NCBI RefSeq assembly: GCF_000471905.2
Contig: NW_006500353.1
Location: 536,451-600,450 of the forward strand
Reading direction: 5' to 3'
DNA length: 64,000 nucleotides
Origin: Amborella trichopoda
Taxonomy: Eukaryota; Streptophyta; Magnoliopsida; Amborellales; Amborellaceae
The first letter of the stretch is position 1; each line of letters starts with the position of its first letter. Made by a program: the position numbers and the translations under genes. The notes under the pieces are model-generated. The model was not told the DNA's origin. It did not search any database and was given only the letters and a program-made list of their open reading frames with translations. Of this stretch, positions 25,440 through 37,500 are shown piece by piece.

Positions 25440-26488
25440 TCAAATTTAATAATGAGAGAGAATGGGTTTCAGACAAGGGATTTTAGAGAGGAAGGGAGGG
25501 CCCTCATTTGCGAAATTTTCTTTCTCCTCCAAAACTTCTCAGGGGCTTTTCTCCTGCTATTTTCCTCGAGAATCCGGTCATCAATCTGCCCGTTTGAAGC
25601 CAAAGTAAGCATATTCAATCTTTTTTTTTATTTCTTGATTTACTGTTGGGAAATAGGAAAATTTCGTTGTTTTTTTTTTGTATCGCAATAAATATTTTAA
25701 AGAATATTGAATCTCTTGATCTGTGATCATTTCAATCTCAATCCAATATTCACTATATCTGAGTGATTTTTCATAATTATTTCCACATGAAAATGCTGTT
25801 TCTTAGTTTTTCACAAGCCTTTTCTTGTGGGTTTTTATATGCTATTTTTTTGTGGTCTCTCTATCGAAAATTCATTGCCATTTCCTTCACTAGAGACTTT
25901 TCTGTTATTGAAATTTTCTTTTTAAATGATTGAATGGACTTTAAAGTTTGATATTTTTATTTTATTTGGGATATTTTGATTTAGGGATAAATAATAGGAT
26001 GGGTTCTCTGATATCGGGGATGTTTTCTTTTTAAGTGTTTAGGTAAATTATTCTGCTGATTTTTCAAAATAGTGAAAATCCGCCTTGAAAGAGATTTAAA
26101 AATTTATCGCTATTAAAAGACATCGTGAATCATAGACTCACATTTTTCTTATTTTACTTGATTTTTTCTATTTTTCTATAATTTTATTTGTTTGCTCCCT
26201 TTTCCTTATTTTCTAGATATTTTTGTCAAATTTTACTTAAATATATACCCTGACAGGTGAACTGGTCTGGCTCGGCCTGTTCAATTAGATCGGTGCCGTC
26301 GCCGGCTCAGTCACAGGTCCTGTCCTGATAACACTGATAATTGCTGAGTTTACAGATTTTGATTCCATTTTGTTTTTATAGACTGTATTCTTTTTATGTA
26401 CTCTTCAGAATCACACGATTTAGTTAGTTGAATTTTGATTGCAGGGTGGTTCCCCTTCTCTCTTTAGGGCTCTTGGATCTGAATCAGG
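25440..26488 (+). other. Exon-like leader segments upstream of the FAR1-like pseudogene
   Basis: A pyrimidine-rich segment 25440-25606 ends at a good donor (caaa|gtaagc) and a second segment 26446-26488 has acceptor ttgattgcag and donor cag|gttaac. Their layout is that of non-coding leader exons of a plant gene. No coding frame is carried, and linkage to 27751-28190 is inferred only from order and strand. Confidence 0.3.
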
Positions 26489-27750
26489 TTAACTTTCTCT
26501 CTATCTTCTACTTTTGTGGCATATTTTCTTGATGAATTTCTGGTATTTTGTCGCACTTCTATTCATAATTTTGCTACGCATAAGATCCCTTTTGTTCTAT
26601 GAAAACTAACAGGATAGTCACTAATACCATCAATTGTTAACTCCAAAGATCTTATTTTACATGGCCAAATGCTTTCTGTGGTTTTGCCTTAGCCATAGTT
26701 TCAGCACCACGGTTTATCATGGTTACTCATGAAATTTGAGACTGTAAATCATTTACTTGACAGTTAATTTTATTAGCAATTTAACTGTAAATTGTCAGTA
26801 AATCAACAATTAATTAGCAGTAAATGATTTATGAATAATTTCATCAGAAACAGTAAATGATTATAATAATTTAGAGCTGGAGATAATTAATTAACAGTAA
26901 ATGATTATAATGTCTTTGAAATTTCTCTGAACTGAGCCACTTTTTTGTATTTCTTTTTTTCTTGTATTTATTTGTTAAGCCAGTTAAGTTGTAGTAAAAT
27001 ATCAATTTTCCGGATGGAATTTTGATGTAACTCCTGAGGAGAATTAAACAGAGAATTTTTGTTTACATTCTATTCACTTTAGAATTTCTGTTTATAAGAT
27101 GTTATGTACTAGCTACAGTTAGCACTATTGAAAATATTTTAGTTTATCATATTGACACAGTTACACATGAAATTAGAGATTGTAAATCATCTTCTTTACA
27201 ATCAATTTCATTAACAGTAAATTATCAGTAAATCAACAATTAATTAATATTAAATAATTATAACTAATTTAATCAGTAACGATAAATGATTATAATTTGG
27301 TTACAAATAGTTAGAAACTAGTACTCTGATATTGGTTACAACCCATTTAGCTTCATCTAATGTCTTGTCAACTAATAAAACCAAACATTCAAAAACCCTT
27401 GCATAATCCATCACATGCCAGTGATCATGTCAAAAGAAGGGGTTCTTTCCAACTACCTTAATGACTTCATAATCATCTATCAACCTCTCTCTACATCATT
27501 GCAATTGATCCAAATCTCTCTCTAGAGTCCACTACCTTTTCTAGGATCAAATCGCTGAGATTGGTTATAAAGATATAGGAACTTCTGTATTGTAATAAAC
27601 CCACTACACAGATTGTTGAACTTGTTGAAATAGATCACCTTGTCAAAAGAAACATGCTTCAAAAGATTTTTTTTTCCTTAATTAGTTATTAGATGTGGAT
27701 GATATGACGGGTTCAAACACATAAATTCATATGTAGTTCACAAACCTGAG
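26489..27750. other. AT-rich DNA with recurring cagtaaatgatt words
   Basis: Between 26740 and 27310 the words cagtaaatgatt, agtaaatcaacaattaatta and gattataat recur many times, a weak tandem pattern. No gene seen. Confidence 0.4.
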
Positions 27751-28190
27751 ATGTACCTTACCCTTTCAAGCTGTGTATCTTCTCCCATGCCGTCTGATCA
27801 TGATAACATGGGGAACACCATCAATCCCACGGACCAAGTTCCCTTTCTCGCAACCCCAACCCCCTCTCCCACTCCCTCCCCTCCCTCAAAAAAAACAAAA
27901 AGAAACAAGAAAAAGAAAAAAAGGACACGATGTATACAAATATGTGAGATGGGAAACAAGGTTCATCATCCAAGGGGCCAGAAATAAAAGAATCCCACAT
28001 AGGCATGAAATTTGACTATGAAGAAGATGCATATGACTACTATAAGACTTATGCATTGGTGGAGGGATTCGGTGTCCTAACTGGTAGTTCCCATAACAGG
28101 GAAGGTTGAAGGATAGTTAGAGAGTTTAGTTGTTCTAAGGAAGGGTTATGTAGATTGAAATGGTTAGTCTCTTTTCCTGGCGGCTTTTGA
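27751..28190 (+). pseudogene. FAR1-like (FHY3/FAR1 family) degenerate coding fragment
   Basis: FAR1-family proteins derive from Mutator-like transposases and start with a zinc-binding FAR1 domain. Here an ATG-started reading frame (27751-27987; ...PTPSPTPSPPSKKTKRNKKK...) runs into a stop, while a second frame from about 27970 reads ESHIGMKFDYEEDAYDYYKT, then YALVEGFGVLTGSSHNREG, a TGA at 28108-28110, and RIVREFSCSKEG. This matches the FAR1 pattern GMxFxSEEEAYxFYxxYA...GF...REFxCSKEG. The frame change, the in-frame stop and the loss of everything after SKEG indicate a broken gene. Exon-like segments with good donors at 25440-25606 and 26446-26488 could be its old non-coding leader, but this is inference. 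Confidence 0.6.
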
Positions 28191-30053
28191 TCATGGTTAA
28201 CTAAGAACATGTAATTTATCATCCCAATTAACTAAAAACTGATATTTTCCAAATTCCTCCACAGTTTACATGTGTTGTACGTGATTAAAAGCATTGACCA
28301 ACAAATGAAAAATCATAAAATTTCTAGTTGCAAAAATATAATTCTAGATATAAATTTTCTCTCTCTTATCCATGTCTCTGCAAATGTGATAAAGTGTCTT
28401 TTTGTTTTGGCCATGTTTGGTTTGTCAGAAATGTCTCTCTCCGGGAAAGAGATTTTGGTTGACCAAGCCAATTCCCTGTGTGTGGTTTGTGGGAAATCTG
28501 TTTCTAAAAAGTCTTTTAGGACACACGATTATACATAATGTGTGAAATCTATGCTTTTATGGAAAAGTGGCTCAGTACTCATGGAGATGTGAAGCCAATT
28601 CTCAGAAATCTCCTTCATAGAGAGAAATTTCAATGAACCAACGGACCTCTTTTTTTTTAAGGAATGATCCAAGGACTGATATAGAGAAGATTAACATGTA
28701 CCACACCATAGGATGACATGCACAAATAAAAAAATGAACCAAGCGTCCCCTTAATGTAGGTATTATGTCAATTACTCCTTTTAGCGTGCTTGAGGACCGA
28801 CAATCCCAATATCCTGTTTATCACTCTAAACCTTTATTTTTGAGTTTTAGGGTTTCAACTAGTACTTCGAGTTTTACTCCATCGGATGCACATTTTGTTT
28901 GCATGAAGGAGGTCAAGAGTTACTGTTTTAATGTTTAAGTTCATCCAAAAGACAAATTATGCTGATCTACCTCTCTTTATATCTAGTTTGAAATGAAAGA
29001 AATGATCATTTGCTGTTTCGGTAAGAAAATAGGAGTCGATAGAAGTGTTTATGCTGTAGATTAAGCCCACCTTATTTGATTAGACCATCCCAAAGCAATG
29101 ATTAAAAAAATCAATTTTTTTTTGTCCTAGTTCGAATCAACCGATTCTCATACTGGGCCATATGTAACAAAGACTAAAAAGGAAAAATACTATAGAATTG
29201 GGATACATGCGATTTTGGATTATTCGGCCAAGGATCCCCAACCCCTTGATTTTGTTCAACTTTGGCGATTCCTGTGTCTGTGAATTTTCCTTTCAGTCCC
29301 AATGGGCCCTATTCTTTGATTGTCCATATCATCTGTCTATCATAACAAATCAGGTTAGCAAGACTAAGGTGAAACTCTAAAGGAAAATATATAGATAATG
29401 CCTGTGTCAGGTAACAATATGTCCCCCTTATATCTCATATAACGATATGTGTATGACATACCTGAGGCTGACTTATTTGTGTTAAACGGCATCTGTGGTA
29501 TTTTTCCACTTCAACTAATTTTCCTTCTCCCAGTTCTGGAACATCAGAGAAGCAAATGGGTCTCTTGAACCCATCCCTTTGTATATACCCTTCTTACCTA
29601 GGGCTGCCAAATATAATGACAAAAATAAATATAGAGACACAAACACCCTTAGATATAAATACCTAATCATATATAAACTCAATAAAAAAGATAACTCTAA
29701 TGATAGTAATTTAAATGCTTGACTTGCCCATGAACGAATTGTTCAACTAAGTAATTTTCATTAAATTAACATTTAATGAGAAGATAAACAAGATATAGAA
29801 TATTCAACTTAATAATATTCAACAAAGTAACATATAATGAGAAGATGAAAGAGACATAACTATTTGTAAGAAGAGAGATTGAATACTTGTCATGTTAGAT
29901 AAAGAAGTTGAAGAAGAGGGACATGGTATTATGATATGTTTTGATGGAGTGGCAGCAAATAGGTCAAGCCATACATACATACATACATATATATAGGGGA
30001 GTGATTTCATGCAATGGTTGTATAGTAATATAATAAAACAATCTTCAAAAACC
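28191..30053. other. Intergenic DNA after FAR1-like pseudogene
   Basis: A short open frame near 28434-28538 encodes CVVCGKSVSKKSFRTH, zinc-finger-like in spacing but too short to call. Otherwise no feature; a (CATA)n-like run lies at 29972-29994. Confidence 0.4.
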
Positions 30054-30490
30054 ATGTTAGGACCATTTGTTTGACCCAAAATTTAAAATATACACTCTTT
30101 TCATTCTAATGTACAATCACAAAAAAGGAAAATTTGAAAACACAACCTAGAAAGTGTTGTTTTAGCCTAATTAATATGTTACGTCCTTAGAAGGATATTT
30201 TTTCTTTCTAAATTTTTTAGATAATTTTATTATCATTAGATTAGCAACATTAAAAAGCAAAAAATTGATTTTACATTCATAAAGGCCGAGATCTTGAAAT
30301 TCACCAAATGGACGGTCTAGATTCATTGTTGAAGGGGACTCATTTTGACCATATATAGGGTGCAAATTAATTTTTTTTTTGAGATTGATTATTGAGATGA
30401 AAAGAGTGTGTGAGCAAAATTTTGGGTATACCACAAACATGGTTTTCTAAAAGTGTGGTTTCATTAAATTATAATGGCATGGTGTGATGG
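30054..30490. repeat. Two-copy 0.45-kb dispersed repeat, copy 1
   Basis: Aligns along its whole length with 35375-35845: acactcttttcattcta, acctagaaagtgtt, gtccttagaaggat, ttattatcattaga, caccaaatggacggtctaga, aacatggttt then gtggtttcattaaattata. No coding capacity; type of element not recognised. Confidence 0.7.
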
Positions 30491-30708
30491 TGACATGATA
30501 TCATTTCCCATATATGGTCAAAATGCCTATAGGCGAAATGCTATAGTGTTTTCCACCTGCAAGCCGTTTCGGGTTCCCATGTTTTTGACGTGAAAATTGA
30601 CCGCACCGGACATAGTAGAGCCGGTGCAATTGTTTTATTCATGCCGTCCAATTTAATCGGATGGCGCCTAGCCTATTGGCGAAAACAATGTTCATTTTTG
30701 CCCATATA

Positions 30709-31263
30709 TATATATGGGGGAAAGCTTTCCATGTGATCCCACCCCATATATAATATATGTGGCCCCTGATTCTCTGCCATCAGATCTGAGTAGATGGCTA
30801 AGATGTCTTGAGTCACAATGTCACATGTTGGCTCTTGAGTGTCAAATCTTGATCCGATGGCTCATAGCGTTTTATTTTTAAATCTTTGTTCTATAAATAA
30901 TTTTTGCAACCAAATTTGGGGCATGCATACATCTGACATGGGCGCACATGATATAAATAATAGAAAAATATTTTTTGTGATGAAAAATGATTAGAATACC
31001 CTTGAAACTTTTAGGGGCATTTTAGTCTTTTATTTTTTACAAGAATTTATTTTTTGTGTTTTTGCTAGGCATGCCCCAGGAAGGAGATGGGACGCCCCAA
31101 ATTTTAGCCAAAAAGGTTTTCATAGAAAAAATTAAAAATCAAACAGTATTTTAGCGTGACATTACGACATGAGCAATCCTAGCCATCGATTAAGATCAAA
31201 CGGCTGAGAAGTGGGGTCACATATAATTTATATATTGTTGGGGTCTCATGGAATTCTTTCGCT
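30709..31263. mobile_element. Probable non-autonomous DNA transposon with imperfect inverted ends
   Basis: The left end (GGGAAAGCTTTCCATGTGAT) and the reverse complement of the right end (GCGAAAGAATTCCATGAGAC) match at most positions over about 25 bp. Flanks are TATATA runs on both sides, compatible with a short target-site duplication in TA repeats. Interior is AT-rich with no ORF. Confidence 0.45.
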
Positions 31264-31906
31264 ATATATACACACACATATGAGTATTTCCTTCATGTAT
31301 TCAACAATTTTAGATACTCATTGCCTTTCATTTTGTAATACAAAATTTTTTGAGTAAGGGCATTTTTGTCATTAGGGGGTAGGATAGGTATTTCTATAAG
31401 AAGCAATCATTGCTCTATGTGGATGAAGTCACACTTCATGTGGATGATGTCATCCTCCACTATAGTTAATAAGCGTTTCTTTTCTATCAAGAATTTCTAC
31501 TTTACCCCTGGTTAATTACCTAAAAATACCCCTAGGCAAAAAAATTGCTACATGGTGGAATAAGGATATCAAGTGTTTTAAAGTATTGAGTAATTTAAGA
31601 AAAATATTCATATGTATGAGTATGCTAACATAATCCATTATATATGTATACACGCACACACACACGTATGTACTATTTATTTTTTGAGAAAACACATCAA
31701 ATATGTACTATTTGTAATCACGGCCAATACAATGTATTGTAATTTCATATGTTTGGAGCCTGGAAAAACAACGGAAATGTCACATGTAGGTATATCTTCC
31801 TACTTAAACTCTCTCTCTCTCTCTCTCTCTCCTCCTTCCTATAGATTTGGTTCCTATAATTTTTCATGGATTTATTTTGGGGATCTTTTCTTATTTATGT
31901 TGGCTT
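31264..31906. other. AT-rich DNA with local palindrome and CT tract
   Basis: Contains an imperfect doubled word gtggatgaagtcacacttcatgtggatg (about 31418-31447) and a (CT)n tract (31809-31831). No gene. Confidence 0.4.
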
Positions 31907-32159
31907 GCTAAAACTTGCACTTCCTAAAATTGGTGTGTGGATGGTGAGGGAGAGATCCTTCTAGATTTTGATCTCAACTTCCCTATCATTTAGCCTAATT
32001 TTGGTGTGCTGAGAGAACTAAAGAGAGAGGCCTGCTAAAACTTGCACTTCCTAAAATTGGTGTGTGGATAGTGAGGGAGAGATCCTTCTAGATTTTGATA
32101 TTAACTGCCATATTATTTAGCCTAATTTTGGTGTGTGCTGAGAGAACTAAAGAGAGAGA
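31907..32159. repeat. Tandem duplication, unit 127 bp
   Basis: Two head-to-tail copies (31907 and 32034) starting gctaaaacttgcacttccta and ending aactaaagagagag, about 95% alike. Non-coding. Confidence 0.85.
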
Positions 32160-32589
32160 CTTCTAATTTTAATTTTTTTTTTTTAGAAAAAGGTTGACTT
32201 TTTTATTTATAGTAAATTTACATTATGAGAAAACGAAAGATGGCATCCCACAAATTTTTTTTGATAAACGTTAACTTAATGGCATCCCACAAGTTGGGTG
32301 CTCAGATTACATCACTATTGGAGGGGAGATAGAGCCAAAAAAAGAGGGTAGAGGTAAAGAGGGCAGCGACTTAGAAGAAAGAAACTAAGTTTAAGGAAAT
32401 ATATGGAAAATAAGGACCCAAAATGAACATTTGAAAAATTTAGATATGCCTTGTACAATTTGCCTTAAATTTCTCAATTTTCTTACATTCTCTCAGAAGA
32501 TAGAGTCCCGTTTTATTATTTTGACACTTGTCCACCCTTTTACTGTTTCTTAATAATGTAGTATACATAATTGAAACTAAACCCTAGTC

Positions 32590-32850
32590 AGATCGGTATT
32601 TGAATAGAAAATTAGTATTCTGATTGTTTTTTCCAATGACTCATCTTGAGCATACAACACATGAAAAGTTCACAGTGCCTAAGTGGCTTAGATATACCTT
32701 GAGAGGATATTGTCACAATCTGGTCGGTATTTGATAGAAAATTATTATTCAGATTGTTTTTTCCGATGACTCATCTTGAGCGTACAACTCATGAAAAGTT
32801 CACAGTATCTAAGTGGCTTAGATATACCTTGAGAGTATATAGTCACCATC
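32590..32850. repeat. Tandem duplication, unit 131 bp
   Basis: Two head-to-tail copies sharing cggtatttga, gattgttttttcc, atgactcatcttgagc, atgaaaagttcacagt and taagtggcttagatatacct, with about 10% difference. Non-coding. Confidence 0.85.
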
Positions 32851-33924
32851 TGAACACATCTTGGATTTTCCAAGCCGGTTAACATTTAATTTCTCAAAGA
32901 CCGCCATGCATCACACATGCCTCCGGGTCTATTTTGTGGAAAAGAGTCTATACAGTTTGGTGACATTTGATTTATTTATTTTTGGCTTCTTTCATAAGTT
33001 TGTACTTTTTTTCAGGTTTGAACACTAAGCTCTGTTTCCTACTAAGACGTTACTTTTACAAAGTAAGACCATTTCTTCTACTCAATATCTGCCTTTTACA
33101 GTGTCCTCGTGTGTCTGTTGAAATTTTCATTTTCATCACGGTTGGAGAAAATGATATTTTTACCGTGGTTCAAGAGAAACCAATGTTCTCAGTACAGTTA
33201 AGTTTAAAGAAAATATCTTACAATGACTTCAAGTATGCAAATGCCAATGATGAATTACCCATGCGAATTGTGTGACTTAGACAAAGAAACAACCAAATAA
33301 AATGTACATATGTTGAATAGAGAGAGAGATAGAGTTCACAATCAACACTTTCGAAAAAAGACATTAATCTTTGAATTTGTCCTTGAATGAATGTTGAGAA
33401 TTCCCCTATACATTTGAATCGGCCGAAATAATCTTTGCTCCCTGGGATCTCAACTTTAAACTCTTGAACTGGGAAGCAAGCTCTTTTTTTTTTTTGGTTT
33501 TTTCAACTTCACTCTGTTATTGTCTCCAAAAATTTACACCAAAATATTGATCAACGACCATCCAATCTTTAGGTGGTCAATCTAAGTGCTTAAAAACTCC
33601 AATAAAAAAAATCATACAATGTTTATTTAATAAATCCGAAAATTCTGAACTAAAAAAAAAAAAAAAGTCCTTTATAGTACCTCTCTGACCTAGGGGAGTA
33701 AGTGGACAATATGCTGCTATAGTAACATAGTCTAATATGAGCACTATTTTGTTTATGCTTCATTCCACTCTCCTAACAACTGCAATGAATTACGAGAAAC
33801 AATGACTTTCTTTCCAGTGACTCCAATGACTTCTGATCTTTCCAATTTCTATGATGCAAGTGTAAGGGAAGACACTCTAATAAAACTTTGAAGGTGCCAG
33901 CTAGATTTCCTTTGAAATAATTGT
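32851..33924. other. Intergenic DNA upstream of AP2S
   Basis: An open frame at 32967-33275 has plausible codons in its second half (QEKPMFSVQLSLKKISYNDF) but no recognised family and no splice context, so it is not called a gene. Otherwise AT-rich. Confidence 0.4.
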
Positions 33925-34120
33925 TATAAGGTATTACATATTGTAAGACTATTTTATTTTTGGTGCAAGGAGTTCACAATCACTCTTAGCCGTTGGATGT
34001 AAAATTCTACATTTAGAATGGTTCACCACATTTGAGAAAATTTAATCTGTATTATGTGCCTTGATTCATCCCCCACCACGCAAGAGTAAATAGTCTTATT
34101 GTATATATGTCCTTGTAACA
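33925..34120. repeat. Family B dispersed repeat, copy 4 (upstream of AP2S)
   Basis: Contains acatattgtaagactatttt, tttggtgcaaggagttcaca, a ccgttggatgtaaaattcta block and cacatttgagaaaatttaat, in the same order as at 3385 and 5015. Lies about 0.4 kb upstream of the AP2S start. Confidence 0.5.
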
Positions 34121-34515
34121 AAGCTTTAGTGCATGTTTGTAAGTGCACTGATCTTTTGCACCATAGAAACTCTATGATCATAGAGATCATGACCGTCCAA
34201 TCAACAATGGACGGTGATGAAGGGAGAAATGACCCCATAGTAAGATGCCATGACTCATTTGGTAAGTCCCTTCCTCTCTACATCATCATCCACTCTTTGA
34301 TTAGACAGTGGAAAACACTTGTAACCACATGGTTTTCTAGTCGTATGCATCATAGCATGCTTGGTGTTAATTTTCGCTTTCTTCTGCCTTGACATTTCCA
34401 GCTTCATCCTTGGCCTTTTAGTCTAAGGAGCAGGCATTTTTGGTGCCCTTATTCTATTACTGTCCTTTTTCCGAATAAGCAGCAAGAGTTGTGCTGGTCC
34501 TTGTTATAATCCACC

Positions 34516-37500
34516 ATGGTAAGCAATGCACTGAACCCTTTCTTCAGTGTTTGAATTATGTCTTTATTTTCAGTTAATCTCTTGGTTTTAAGGTTGAATC
34601 ATCCTCCATTTTGACTTACTGGTAAATTTCTGTTATTGACTTACATAAAGATCAAAATGAATTTGGTTTTTGCAGATCCGGTTTATATTGCTTCAGAACA
34701 GGCAAGGGAAGACCCGTCTTGCAAAATACTATATTCCACTGGAGGAGTCTGAGAAGCACAAGGTTGAATATGAGGTATAAATCCCAATATTCTCCTTTCT
34801 TTCTTCTATGAAATTTCATCAGATTTCAGTTGCTTTTTAAATACCATTCAAGGTTTGGGTTTCTGCAGGTTCACCGATTGGTCGTAAACAGGGACCCCAA
34901 ATTCACAAACTTTGTTGAGGTCAGGAGCTCTTTCAGTTTTTACCCCCATTTATCTTATTTGTGAATGGAGGTTAATCATGTGTTTCATGCATTTGCCTTT
35001 TTGTTTTCTACCTCATTGAATTATTTTTATTATTAGACTTTTGTGGTTTTCTGGATTCTAAGAGAATTTACTTGTACCTGGTTATGGTTATTTTGTTTAA
35101 GAAACTCCAGCAATTAGGGCAAGTTATGGGTTGATGGAGTTAGATCACAAGTTCACTTTCCTGAAAAAATTAGCTGATTTGGATGGAATGGCATTAATTA
35201 TGACTACATCATAATTGAAAAAGAAAAACAGAGAAAAGTAAGAGTTCTAACCTCATTGGTTATTTTTGGAGACTTTATGGAGTCTAGAGCATATGGTTTT
35301 CCAATCAGTTAGTTCAATGTACTTTATGGGATGAGACAAAACAGATCCTAATTGAGAAAAGAACTCAAAGACAATGTTAGGGCCATCTGCTTGACCCTAA
35401 TTTTTAAATACACACTCTTTTCATTCTAAGGAACAATCATAACAAAAACAACATTTGAAAACACACCCTAGAAAGTGTTTCTTTAAGCCTAATTACCATA
35501 GGCCATCCATTTTAGTGAGATGCTTATATCTAGTCCTTAGAAGGATTTTTTCCCCTTTCAAATTTTCTACATGGCTTTATTATCATTAGATGAATAATCT
35601 TAAAAAGGAAAAAAATAATTTTGAGTTCGTAAAGGTCTAAATCTTGAAATTTCACCAAATGGATGGTCTAGATTTTTTTTGGAGGGGGGCTCATTTTAAC
35701 CATATCTATGGTGCAAATTAAATTTTAATTTCTTGGGGATTGATCATTGGGATAAAGAGTGGGTGTGTGCAAATTTTGGCATCATACAAATGTGACAAAC
35801 ATGGTTTGCTTGAAGTATGGTTTCATTATATTATAGTGACATGGTGAAAAGAACTCGCTCCCCAAAAGATTACAAAAAGCTCATGAGGCATGAGTTAAAG
35901 GCCACCCGCGTAGGAGAGCCATATACAAAAAATAATGGTAGGCCTGTCCGGCTCACATTGCTGTGGTCTTTTTCATTAAGCTAAGAGTGCTGGGAATAGG
36001 AAAATCCATACTTCATATGAAAACAAAGGGAGTTGAAATTTGAATCTATTAAACGCCTTTGATGCAGAAACATTTGCAGCTCAAATTTCTGAATAAGACT
36101 ATAAAAGAAGGATTTATTTTGATTCCTATGGAGTAATTGTGAGTATGTTTTGTTGATCTTGTTTTTTGTTGTTATCAATATATTTTCTATTGAAATGCAA
36201 TGGAAGGGGGTTATAAATGCTACATTTGAATCATTATGAGTATGCTATAATTAGGACCTTAGTTTGGAAACTCAGACTTGACCCATAACTCAACTGTAGG
36301 AAAAACCAAGTTTATGTGTAACTTATTGAGTCTTTTAAATCTTTTTTTTTAAACTTTGAATAAAAGATAGAAAACCTAAAATAAGAACTGTGGTAAAGAT
36401 TTTAGTATTACAGCCAGTAATTCAAAATTCCATTATTTGTAATTTTAATGGCCAGCTCAAAAAAATTGAAGTTCACACCTAATCAATTTAGCACATAGGA
36501 GGCAGCACATCAAGTTATAAAGATGAAATTCTACAGCATCGATCTTGGTTCACCAATATGTACTCCTTGAAATAAATTGATTAAAGTCACCATGCTGTTC
36601 TGTGTTTGGCCCCATCCATGTATACCAGGAATCAATCGTGGACGCCATTGACCATAGTACTTTTTGGAGATTCTTGAGTTATTGTCTGCTATTCTGGTTT
36701 TTTTATGTACTTCGCTCCTTGAGTTCCCAAGCGACAAGGACTCCATGGTGGATACCTAAGCAAAGTTGGGGATAAGTTTCATGGAACCTTTTACTGCATT
36801 ACAGAGACTGTGTTACTGTGTTGCTCTTAATGGATTGGAATAGTTCCCTATTTAAAAATGCATTAAAAGGAAACTTGTTGGTTTGTTTTGAGATGAAGTA
36901 CATCTCATGCTATTTTTCTGGTGTTCTGTGTTTTTCTTCTTACGGACATGAGTTAACTATGTGTTCTATAGTTTGTTCTCATGGATTGCTTGGGTTGTGG
37001 CCCGGCCCATCTGCACCCTATCAAAATGTAAAATCATATAACAAGGGCCCATTGGGCCTTTAACACCAAACTCCTGGGCCCTTCCACTAATTAACAGGCC
37101 TTAAATAATGGCCTAATGGGCCCTATAAAGGGGCCCAAACCCGCCCCACATCACGCAGGGCCTTTGTGGCGAGCCTCGCTCATTTGCACCTCACCCCAAT
37201 ATGTATGTTGATATCAAATGGAAAGTGGCTACATATTATCCATCATTTTCGCTACAAAGTTTGAAGGGTTCAATGTCATCAGAGAAGAACATTATCACAG
37301 AAAATCACTATTCAGGGGTTCCTTTGATGACAGCTTACTCCACTATGAGTTTTATCCTGTTGAATGCTAACTGCATGTGTTTATGAATATTACTCCCTTC
37401 ACTATATGGTGTTGCATAATCCGCTGAAGGTGGTCATGTTATATTTTTGCAGTTTCGCACTCACAAGGTTATTTACAGGCGGTATGCGGGATTGTTTTTC

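Noticed and set aside
32967..33275. 102-codon frame upstream of AP2S
   Set aside because: No family recognised, first half is low-complexity, and no promoter or splice sites support it.
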